A stretch of DNA of 6,819 bases, taken from positions 1 through 6,819 of the forward strand of contig CALBVI010000370.1 in NCBI GenBank assembly GCA_937969395.1, written 5' to 3'. Below are positions 1 to 5,654 of this stretch, one piece after another. The notes beneath the pieces are model-generated. The model searched no databases. It was not told where the DNA came from and worked only from the letters and a program-made list of their open reading frames with translations. Within the stretch, counting starts at the first letter, position 1. Each line of letters opens with the position of its first letter. The position numbers and the translations under genes were made by a program. Origin of the DNA: an uncultured Spongiibacteraceae bacterium (GTDB taxonomy: Bacteria > Pseudomonadota > Gammaproteobacteria > Pseudomonadales > Dasaniaceae).

Positions 1-943
1 TGTCACCCAGGGTTAGAGCACCCAACCACTGATCATCGCTGTAGGGCTTAGTCACTCGTGGATCTTCAAGAATACGAGACACTTCATTGAAGTGCTCAAA
101 TTCGACTTCGCATTTGTCAGTAAAACCTTCGATAGGCGCAGCAGAAACTGGATCAGGTGTACAAGCCAACGGTATATGACCTTCACTGGCAAACAAGCCT
201 GAGGTTGGATCCAAACCAACCCAACCTGCACCCGGCAAATAAACCTCACACCAAGCATGTAGATCGGTAAAATCCTCATCAGTACCGGAAGGGCCATCTA
301 AGGATTTTTCATCAGATTTAAGCTGGACTAAATAACCAGAAGCAAAACGCGCCGCCAAACCTAAGTGGCGAAATAACTGAACCAGCAACCATGCCGAATC
401 ACGACACGAACCCTTTGCAAGGCTAAGCGTTTCTTCCGGTTTTTGGACGCCAGGCTCCATCCGGATTGCATACTCAATTGCAGACTCTATGCATTGATTA
501 ACTTCTACCAAAAAATCTATGGTGCGACGTTTTTCTAACGAGATTGATTTTTTTAACTTAGTAAATAACGGCCCATTCTTTTTCTTTTCAAGATAAGGCA
601 GCAATTCTTTTTTGATTTGCTTTGGGTATTCAAAGGGAAATTCTTCAGCATATTCATCGAGAAAAAAATCAAACGGATTAATTACCGTCATATCTGCTTG
701 AACTTCGACTTCTATTGACAACTTATCTGTTTTTTCATGAAAAACTATTTTTGCTAAAAAATTGCCAAACGCATCCTGCTGCCAATTAATAAAATGATCT
801 GCAGGCTCAACCTTTAAACTATAACTGTGGATATTAGTACGACTATGAGGAGCAGGACGTAACCGTACCGTATGGGCAGAGAGATTAACTAGACGATCAA
901 ATTTATAAAATGTTTTATGCTGTAACGCGACACGAATTGTCAT
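1..943 (-). CDS. Transglutaminase-like family protein, long DUF2126-type form (3' part outside window)
   Basis: The first 314 residues are visible; the frame stays open to the left edge, so the C-terminus is missing. Residues 1-105 or so match the bacterial transglutaminase N-terminal domain (VRLRPAPHSR near 27-36, HFINWQQDAFGNF, INPFDFF). Residues about 160-250 are the papain-like transglutaminase core. Its triad is visible: Cys180 in GSCRDSAWLL, His229 in DLHAWCEVY and Asp245 in GWVGLDPTSG. The N-terminal wording is that of the long family (about 1,100 residues with a C-terminal DUF2126 region), so most of the protein probably lies off-window; this is inference. The start ATG (941-943) has an AAGG Shine-Dalgarno at 951-954, 7 nt away. 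There is no signal peptide, so it is probably cytoplasmic. It is the third gene of the operon, 36 bp after the alpha-E gene with no terminator between. Family knowledge suggests peptide or isopeptide bond cleavage or transfer; the substrate is unknown. Confidence 0.93.
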   Translation of the reverse strand, partial: MTIRVALQHKTFYKFDRLVNLSAHTVRLRPAPHSRTNIHSYSLKVEPADHFINWQQDAFGNFLAKIVFHEKTDKLSIEVEVQADMTVINPFDFFLDEYAEEFPFEYPKQIKKELLPYLEKKKNGPLFTKLKKSISLEKRRTIDFLVEVNQCIESAIEYAIRMEPGVQKPEETLSLAKGSCRDSAWLLVQLFRHLGLAARFASGYLVQLKSDEKSLDGPSGTDEDFTDLHAWCEVYLPGAGWVGLDPTSGLFASEGHIPLACTPDPVSAAPIEGFTDKCEVEFEHFNEVSRILEDPRVTKPYSDDQWLGALTLGD

Positions 944-979
944 CTAAAAACCTTATGGCGAAATAAAAAGCGCTATTAA

Positions 980-1909
980 TTAATCCCAGGTAGAAAACCA
1001 GGTTTCATCAATAGTCTTATGAATATTAATGTGGCAGATCTGCAGGCGATTTAAGTGATCACGCAAAGCAGCATTCAGCTCAACAACATTAATGGCCGAT
1101 AGTACATTTTCTAAATGCTGCATCTCACTAACCAGGCGTTTTGACTGCGGCAATTTTTTAGCCTGAGCTTGAATCGTGTTATGGCAGAATTTAATCGATC
1201 GAGGAAAGCTTTCATTTTCTAACAAGAATTCAATAACTGCATCAGCATTGACTGTTGAGCGCATGATACGTCGATAAGCTTGATCGGCATTCAGCGAACG
1301 CAATACATGCCCAAGAATAATTTGTCGCGTATTAACTGCACCGTCATCATTTTTCAACTGATAATATGCCGATGCACCCGCATCTAATATACGGGTCGCC
1401 ATATCAGCGCGTTCAAGATTTCTTCCTAAGCACAAAAACAGCCAAGGCGCACCCTGCGTCATATTGCCAAACAACAAACCTAGTATCTGCTGGCAGCTCT
1501 TAATAATATGATCAAGAAATTCATGACGCTGCTTACGACCAATACCCTGTTTAATATTCTCCTCAACGTACATGCTTAGTTCGTTAGTCATCTCCCACGT
1601 TTCTTCTAACACCACGTCACGGGTCGTACGAACGTTTTCCCTAAGTGACTTCAGTGAAGAAGTGATCGAAGATGAGCTGGAATCAACCAACATAAACTTC
1701 ACAACATTGCGTTCATCCTTAACCGAATAACGCTCAGCAAACTCTTCTTCCAAGCTATTAATAACAATTAAGTTATACCAACTAATTTCTACCGAATTAG
1801 GCAAGTCAAATAATAAGGTATCGTAAATATGTATTAATCGAGCAGTAGACTCAATACGCTCTAAATAACGAGCAGACCAATAAACACGCTCAGCAACCTT
1901 TGACAGCAT
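980..1909 (-). CDS. Alpha-E domain-containing protein
   Basis: This is a 309-residue, almost entirely helical protein of the alpha-E family, named for conserved glutamates in its helices. The family length is about 300-320, so it looks complete. Diagnostic segments are the N-terminal MLSKVAERVYWSARYLERIE followed by STARL, the central RENVRTTRDV with EETWEMTN (about 90-109), and the internal echo LGRNLERADMATRILD (161-176), which repeats the N-terminal 'RxLERxxxxAR' pattern. There are no membrane segments or signal peptide. No catalytic activity is known. It almost always travels with circularly permuted ATP-grasp and transglutaminase genes and may act as a scaffold or peptide-binding partner (inference). 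The start ATG shares its first base with the stop of the ATP-grasp gene (TAATG), and an AAGGA Shine-Dalgarno sits 8 nt upstream inside that gene's last codons, so translation is probably coupled. It stops with TAA. Confidence 0.95.
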   Translation of the reverse strand: MLSKVAERVYWSARYLERIESTARLIHIYDTLLFDLPNSVEISWYNLIVINSLEEEFAERYSVKDERNVVKFMLVDSSSSSITSSLKSLRENVRTTRDVVLEETWEMTNELSMYVEENIKQGIGRKQRHEFLDHIIKSCQQILGLLFGNMTQGAPWLFLCLGRNLERADMATRILDAGASAYYQLKNDDGAVNTRQIILGHVLRSLNADQAYRRIMRSTVNADAVIEFLLENESFPRSIKFCHNTIQAQAKKLPQSKRLVSEMQHLENVLSAINVVELNAALRDHLNRLQICHINIHKTIDETWFSTWD

Positions 1910-3369
1910 TATTTAGATCCTTTTTCTGTATCAACTATCCAAGTATCTTTACTACCACCACCCTGTGAAGAGTTAACGACTAAAGAACCTTCTTTCATCG
2001 CCACACGAGTCAAGCCACCTGTTGTTACGTAACTCTTTTTACCCTGCAAAACAAAGGGACGTAAATCAATATGCCTTGCACCCAACTGCCCCTTGCCAAC
2101 AATTGCAGGAGCGGTTGAAAGATCCAAGGTAGGCTGAGCAATGTAGTTGCGTGGATTTTTCTTAATCAACCCCGCAAATTCATCCCGCTCTTTCTTAGTT
2201 GAATGCGGCCCAATCAACATACCATAACCACCGGATTCGTTAGCCGGTTTTACGACTAACTTATCGAGGTTCGCCAACACATATTCACGCTGCTTATCAT
2301 CATAACAAAGGAATGTTTCTACATTAGGTATGATCGGATCCTGATCTAAATAATATTTAATAATCGCAGGAACATAGGCATACACCACTTTATCGTCAGC
2401 AACACCTGCACCTGGCGCATTGGCTAACGCTACATTCCCCTTGCTCCAAGCTCGCATCAATCCGGCAACACCCAACACAGATTTTTTATTGAATACTTCA
2501 GGATCTAAAAACTCATCATCTATACGCCGATAAATAACATCGACTTTTTCCAAGCCTGAAATTGTTTTCATGTAAACACAGTCGTCATCCTGCACAATCA
2601 AGTCGCTACCTTCAACCAGCTCTGCACCCATTTGCTGGGCTAAAAACGCATGTTCAAAATAAGCAGAATTAAATATTCCCGGCGTTAAAACAACAACACT
2701 AGGCTGCTTTATTTTTCTTGGCGACAAGGCGGTCAATGTCTCTAATAGTTTACCTGGATATTCATCAACTGGTGCAATATTAACTTCTGCGAAAATATCC
2801 GGTAAAACGCGCTTCATAATAGAGCGGTTTTCTAACATATAAGAAACACCGGAAGGTACGCGTAAATTATCTTCTAATACAAAAAAATCACCACTGCCGT
2901 CGCGCACTAAATCCGTGCCACAAATATGTGCCCATACACCAAGCGGTGGCGAGATGCCTTCACATTCTTTAAGGTAATTTTTTGATTGCTTTAAAACGAA
3001 CTCAGGAATAATGCCATCTTTAATTATTTTTTGGCCATTATAAAGATCATTAATAAAAAGATTCAAAGCCTGCAATCTTTGTTCAAGGCCGGCAGCCGTT
3101 TTGTCCCACTGTTTTTTGCCTATAACGCGCGGAATAATATCAAATGGCCAAGCTCTATCTATATTTCCCTCTTCGGTATAAACCGTAAAAGAAACACCCA
3201 TCTCTCGAATAGTAGATTCAGCTAGCTGTTGACGTGAAGAAAGATCTTCTTCAGAGAAGGATCGCAAATGTGACAATAATTTTTTAGCTGGTTGTCGCGC
3301 ATTACCAGGTGAACTTATTAACTCATCGTAAAAAGCACCCGCAGTGTAATTCCCCCAGGCATTCTTCAT
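1909..3369 (-). CDS. Circularly permuted ATP-grasp protein (CP_ATPgrasp_2, former DUF404/DUF407)
   Basis: At 486 residues this has full family length. Family blocks appear in order: FYDELISSPGNARQPAK (13-29), GTDLVRDGSGDFFVLEDNLR (151-170) then VPSGVSYMLENR, VIYRRIDDEFLDP (278-290), NAPGAGVADDKVVYAYVP (317-334), VVKPANESGGYGMLIGP (372-388), HIDLRPFV (433-440), GGLTRVAMKEGSLVVNSSQG (451-470) and GGSKDTW. The Lys374 block with its Gly-rich turn and the acidic/Asn residues of EDN (166-168) fit nucleotide and Mg binding in a permuted ATP-grasp fold. ATP-grasp enzymes form amide bonds through acyl-phosphates; for this family the substrate is not established, and a peptide-ligase role is a published prediction. 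It is the first gene of the operon with alpha-E and transglutaminase. The start at 3369 is chosen because MKNAWGNYTAGAFYDE matches typical family N-termini and an AAGG Shine-Dalgarno lies 8 nt upstream. That start region is a tandem duplication (see 3365-3398). It stops with TAA. Confidence 0.96.
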   Translation of the reverse strand: MKNAWGNYTAGAFYDELISSPGNARQPAKKLLSHLRSFSEEDLSSRQQLAESTIREMGVSFTVYTEEGNIDRAWPFDIIPRVIGKKQWDKTAAGLEQRLQALNLFINDLYNGQKIIKDGIIPEFVLKQSKNYLKECEGISPPLGVWAHICGTDLVRDGSGDFFVLEDNLRVPSGVSYMLENRSIMKRVLPDIFAEVNIAPVDEYPGKLLETLTALSPRKIKQPSVVVLTPGIFNSAYFEHAFLAQQMGAELVEGSDLIVQDDDCVYMKTISGLEKVDVIYRRIDDEFLDPEVFNKKSVLGVAGLMRAWSKGNVALANAPGAGVADDKVVYAYVPAIIKYYLDQDPIIPNVETFLCYDDKQREYVLANLDKLVVKPANESGGYGMLIGPHSTKKERDEFAGLIKKNPRNYIAQPTLDLSTAPAIVGKGQLGARHIDLRPFVLQGKKSYVTTGGLTRVAMKEGSLVVNSSQGGGSKDTWIVDTEKGSK

Positions 3370-3398
3370 ACTTGTCGCCTTTTCATACTTGTCGCCTT
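3365..3398 (-). repeat. Perfect 17-bp tandem duplication of Shine-Dalgarno plus start codon
   Basis: Two identical adjacent 17-mers, TTCATACTTGTCGCCTT on the plus strand, occupy 3365-3381 and 3382-3398. Read on the coding (minus) strand, each unit carries AAGG, an 8-nt spacer, ATG and AA. The unit therefore duplicates the ribosome-binding site and initiator of the ATP-grasp gene. The bases flanking the two copies do not extend the match. Such a short direct repeat can expand or contract by replication slippage. Because the unit is 17 nt (one short of 18), each upstream ATG reads six codons and then meets TGA overlapping the next copy's ATG. Confidence 0.95.
3366..3386 (-). CDS. Six-codon upstream ORF (MKRRQV) overlapping the ATP-grasp start
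   Basis: The duplicated start region contains an extra ATG at 3384-3386 with its own AAGG (3395-3398) 8 nt upstream. Its frame encodes MKRRQV and ends in TGA at 3366-3368. That stop overlaps the ATG of the ATP-grasp gene as ATGA, the classic arrangement for termination-reinitiation. The peptide is too short to have a fold; any role would be as a translational leader. It includes adjacent AGG and CGA arginine codons, rare in E. coli but of unknown use here, and the AGG is also part of the Shine-Dalgarno of the downstream start. The ORF is certain as sequence. Whether it is translated or regulatory is inference. Confidence 0.4.
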   Translation of the reverse strand: MKRRQV

Positions 3399-3541
3399 AA
3401 TCTTATCTCAATCAACACAAATATAAGCAGCTGCTATCACGCCACTAACTTAACTATCTATTTCTTAAAACAATATTTCAACTAGTCTTGTATTGATACA
3501 CGACTCTACAAATTAGTAAAGACATCTAACCACTTAAAGAT
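3399..3541 (-). promoter_or_regulatory. Probable promoter region of the ATP-grasp/alpha-E/transglutaminase operon
   Basis: This gap upstream of the operon is where its promoter should lie, but no site is convincing. Two weak minus-strand candidates are seen. The first is TATATT at 3420-3425, 5 of 6 to the sigma-70 -10 box, without a recognisable -35, giving a leader of about 45 nt. The second is TTTACT (3515-3520), a 16-nt spacer and TATCAA (3493-3498), each 4 of 6, giving a leader of over 100 nt. The second -10 lies inside a small dyad, TGTAT-TG-ATACA (3489-3500), which could be an operator or chance. AGCAGCTGCT (3426-3435) is a 10-bp palindrome just upstream of the first candidate. Co-transcription from the transporter gene is not excluded. 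Confidence 0.3.
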
Positions 3542-3560
3542 GCATTTTTTTAAAAAAAGC
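3542..3560 (-). terminator. AT palindrome after the transporter gene, possible weak terminator
   Basis: Immediately after the transporter stop codon lies a near-perfect palindrome: T7 then A7 (3545-3558), flanked by GC on both sides with one unpaired A at 3544. On the minus strand the transcript would read GGGC followed by seven U and seven A. The U7 run after a G/C patch looks terminator-like, but no GC-rich hairpin precedes it and an A/U-only stem is weak. It may instead be a bent-DNA or protein-binding element, or composition noise. Confidence 0.25.
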
Positions 3561-3564
3561 CCTC

Positions 3565-4983
3565 TTATAACAAATTAACCGCAAAGTATTTTAATGCTAC
3601 TGTATTAATAAAGACCAACAAAAGAACTAACGGGATAATACTCGACAGCGAAAAATTGACATAGCGCTCCACCAATGACCCTTTATATTCGGGGTCACCG
3701 CACTCCAACTCCACATCAAAATTCTGTTTTTTCCATTTAACAGCTACAAAGATACACACCAAAAAACCATTAAGCGGTAAGATCGTCTCATAAAAAACAT
3801 CAACGACAACATCAAAAAACGACTTACTTTTTCCCGCATAACCTACGAATTCAGTCAACCATTCAATACGCCCAAAGGATAAAATACAAACAACAGACAG
3901 CAACGCCATCGTTAGCGTTAAATACAACAGCGCTTTTTTTCTGGAATAGCTCTTAGTTTCCATCAAGCTAGAAATAGGCACTTCAGTAATAGAAACCAAT
4001 GACGTTATAGCAGCAAAAAACACCAACAAAAAGAACAACCCGGCGACTAAACTAGCGCCAAAATAGCCAATTGAGAGCTGCAATGCTAAAAATATTTTAG
4101 GCAAGAATGTAAATATCAATCCAACTGATGACTCACTCAACTCGGCCGTATTGACTGAAGGATTAAAAGAAAAAATGGCGGGCAGAATTAACAGCCCGGC
4201 AAAAAACGCAACTCCCGTATCCGTGATGGCCACAAACCTAGCAGACTCAGCAACCTTTTCATTACGCCCCATGTACGAGCCGTAAGTCATCATAATGCCC
4301 ATACCTAATGACAGCGAGAAAAAAGCTTGCGACAACGCGCCATTAATCACGCCAGCATTAATTTTGCTAAAATCGGGAATCAAATAAAAGCTCACGCCCG
4401 CAAAAGCGTTGTCCAGGGTCAACACAAAAACCACTAAACACATCAACATCACTAGCAGCGTGGGCATTAAAATTTTCGCCGCCCGCTCAATACCGTTTTT
4501 AACACCCCCGAGTAAAATGGCATTAACCAATAAAGCCACCACCAAAAAATACGCAAAGACACTATTACTATTTATAAACTGAGCAAAGTAGTCAGGATTA
4601 GCTAGCTTGTCTAAATTACCAATACCGACTTGCCATAAATAACCAAACAGCCAAACGGTAATAACCATATAAAACACAGCGATCATATAAGGCGTAATAA
4701 GTGACAACCAGCCAGCAATAGACCATAGCTTCGATCGGCCGGAGAGCTGACGGTAGGCATTAAGAGGGTCCTTTTGACTACAACGCCCCATAGCAAGCTC
4801 AGCCATCATCACGGGCAAGCAAATACATAGAACAAAAAACGCGTAAATAACAAGGAAGGCAGCACCGCCATTTTTAGCTGCTGCCACAGGAAAACCAACA
4901 AGATTACCAATACCTACAGCTGAACCTGCTGCGGCTAAAATAAAGCCTAAACGTGATCCAAACTGCTCTCTAACCGCTGCCAT
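3565..4983 (-). CDS. Sodium-dependent transporter, neurotransmitter:sodium symporter (NSS/SNF) family
   Basis: This 472-residue inner-membrane protein has about 11 predicted hydrophobic helices, usual for bacterial NSS members. Helix 1 carries the family signature: SRLGFILAAAGSAVGIGN (10-27) then LVGFP, and NGGAAFLVIY follows. Ala22 and Asn27 match LeuT Na1 ligands, and Gly20 and Val23 match Na2 ligands. FFSLSLGMG (221-229) is the unwound helix-6 substrate region. Thr327-Ser328 in AAITSLVS match LeuT Thr354/Ser355 of Na2. Asp255 opens helix 7, where bacterial members often carry a carboxylate (alignment needed). LeuT's gate Arg30 is Gly30 here. The family imports amino acids or related solutes with Na+; the substrate cannot be assigned. 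MAAVREQFGSRLGF is a standard family start, with a GGTGA-type Shine-Dalgarno 7 nt upstream. The gene is probably monocistronic, 195 bp from the ligase operon and divergent from the small gene at 5197. Confidence 0.95.
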   Translation of the reverse strand: MAAVREQFGSRLGFILAAAGSAVGIGNLVGFPVAAAKNGGAAFLVIYAFFVLCICLPVMMAELAMGRCSQKDPLNAYRQLSGRSKLWSIAGWLSLITPYMIAVFYMVITVWLFGYLWQVGIGNLDKLANPDYFAQFINSNSVFAYFLVVALLVNAILLGGVKNGIERAAKILMPTLLVMLMCLVVFVLTLDNAFAGVSFYLIPDFSKINAGVINGALSQAFFSLSLGMGIMMTYGSYMGRNEKVAESARFVAITDTGVAFFAGLLILPAIFSFNPSVNTAELSESSVGLIFTFLPKIFLALQLSIGYFGASLVAGLFFLLVFFAAITSLVSITEVPISSLMETKSYSRKKALLYLTLTMALLSVVCILSFGRIEWLTEFVGYAGKSKSFFDVVVDVFYETILPLNGFLVCIFVAVKWKKQNFDVELECGDPEYKGSLVERYVNFSLSSIIPLVLLLVFINTVALKYFAVNLL

Positions 4984-5019
4984 ACACCACTCACCACGAC
5001 AAAATATTATTTTTTATCC

Positions 5020-5028
5020 ATCATAGCA
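5020..5028 (-). promoter_or_regulatory. Extended -10 promoter candidate for the transporter gene
   Basis: On the minus strand TGC-TATGAT matches an extended -10 element (TGn plus 5 of 6 to TATAAT), about 37 bp upstream of the transporter ATG. No good -35 stands at 16-18 bp spacing, which is acceptable for an extended -10 promoter. The predicted leader is about 30 nt and contains the GGTGA Shine-Dalgarno. Confidence 0.45.
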
Positions 5029-5131
5029 GCTTTTATTAAACGCAAAAGCACTTACTCCAAACACCTCTTAAATTTAATACACTTTAGAATCTGACAAACG
5101 CCAATAGCCATCGCGACAACTCTCAGGAACA

Positions 5132-5142
5132 CCTATAATAGG
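5132..5142 (+). promoter_or_regulatory. -10 box candidate (TATAAT) within a small dyad, for the 5197 gene
   Basis: A consensus TATAAT lies at 5134-5139, about 57 bp upstream of the plus-strand gene's ATG. It is embedded in an inverted repeat, CCTAT-A-ATAGG. The -35 region is poor: TCGCGA at 17 bp spacing matches 3 of 6, and GCGACA at 15 bp matches 4 of 6. It is plausible as the gene's promoter but not strong. The dyad could be an overlapping operator or coincidence. Confidence 0.4.
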
Positions 5143-5196
5143 CCCGCTCTCAAAATAGCAGCCAACAACAGAACTTTATCTACAGAGAAATCATTA

Positions 5197-5625
5197 ATGG
5201 ATACTGCCAGCCTTCGCATCGTCACTCTATTTCTTCTCGCTGCATGCGTCAGCCTATATATTTATACCAACCGACAACAAGATTTTTATGACCAACACAG
5301 CAAACCGGCCATCTTTGAAATATTAAAAGAAGTCAGCACATGGAAGACAGAAGCACTGCAAAAGCACCTCTCAAGTGAAGCGCAAAAAACGCTTACAGAG
5401 CAGCAATTAGAACAATTGCTTGAGCATTATCGCCAATTCGGACAATTGGTCAGCATTGATGAACTAACTTTTTCTCGCTTAGCCAGCGCGCTGTCACTGA
5501 TCGGACAAAACCGCATTAACTATCAAGGTGAAGCTACCTTTAGCCAGACTAAAGCGCATATTAATATCACCCTAACAGCCAATGATGACGGCTATAAAAT
5601 CTACAACCTAACTATCACCCGCTAA
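5197..5625 (+). CDS. Small membrane-anchored or lipoprotein-like protein of unknown function
   Basis: This 142-residue protein is not recognised with confidence. Arg7 precedes a hydrophobic stretch (8-23) that could be a single membrane anchor. The same stretch contains LAAC (14-17), which fits the lipobox pattern, but hydrophobic residues continue after Cys17, so anchor versus lipoprotein is unresolved. If it is a lipoprotein, Val18 at +2 would favour the outer membrane. The rest should be periplasmic: an amphipathic Gln/Glu-rich helical part (about 40-82, LTEQQLEQLLEHYRQFGQLV) followed by beta-strand-like segments (INYQGEATFSQTKAHINITL and DDGYKIYNLTI). Helices followed by strands resemble small NTF2-like or DUF4019-like domains, but this is only an impression. 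The start is the ATG at 5197; upstream AGAGA (5184-5188) is a weak ribosome site. The gene is divergent from the transporter and convergent on thiI, 29 bp away. It stops with TAA. Confidence 0.8.
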   Translation: MDTASLRIVTLFLLAACVSLYIYTNRQQDFYDQHSKPAIFEILKEVSTWKTEALQKHLSSEAQKTLTEQQLEQLLEHYRQFGQLVSIDELTFSRLASALSLIGQNRINYQGEATFSQTKAHINITLTANDDGYKIYNLTITR

Positions 5626-5653
5626 CATCGACACCAATTTTGTAAGCGGCTTT
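5619..5653 (+). terminator. Possible hairpin terminator overlapping the stop codon of the 5197 gene
   Basis: CCGCTaACA (5619-5627) pairs with TGTaAGCGG (5641-5649): five pairs, one A-A mismatch, three more pairs and a 13-nt loop, followed by CTTT. The left arm contains the gene's TAA, so the stem starts inside the coding region. The U tract is short, so termination would be weak. It lies in the 29-bp gap between two converging genes and fits their need for separation. Confidence 0.4.
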
Positions 5654-5654
5654 A

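Noticed and set aside
52..297. Minus-strand 81-codon ORF in a different frame
   Set aside because: It lies wholly inside the transglutaminase gene, whose own frame is continuous and carries the His and Asp motifs here; the alternative product has no recognisable features.
944..979. Possible separate promoter or terminator between alpha-E and transglutaminase genes
   Set aside because: The 36-bp gap holds only a Shine-Dalgarno and the AGCGCT palindrome; no hairpin with a U tract and no -35/-10 pair was seen.
3031..3225. Plus-strand 64-codon ORF
   Set aside because: It is antisense to the conserved N-terminal part of the ATP-grasp gene, with no ribosome site or protein features noted; a shadow frame.
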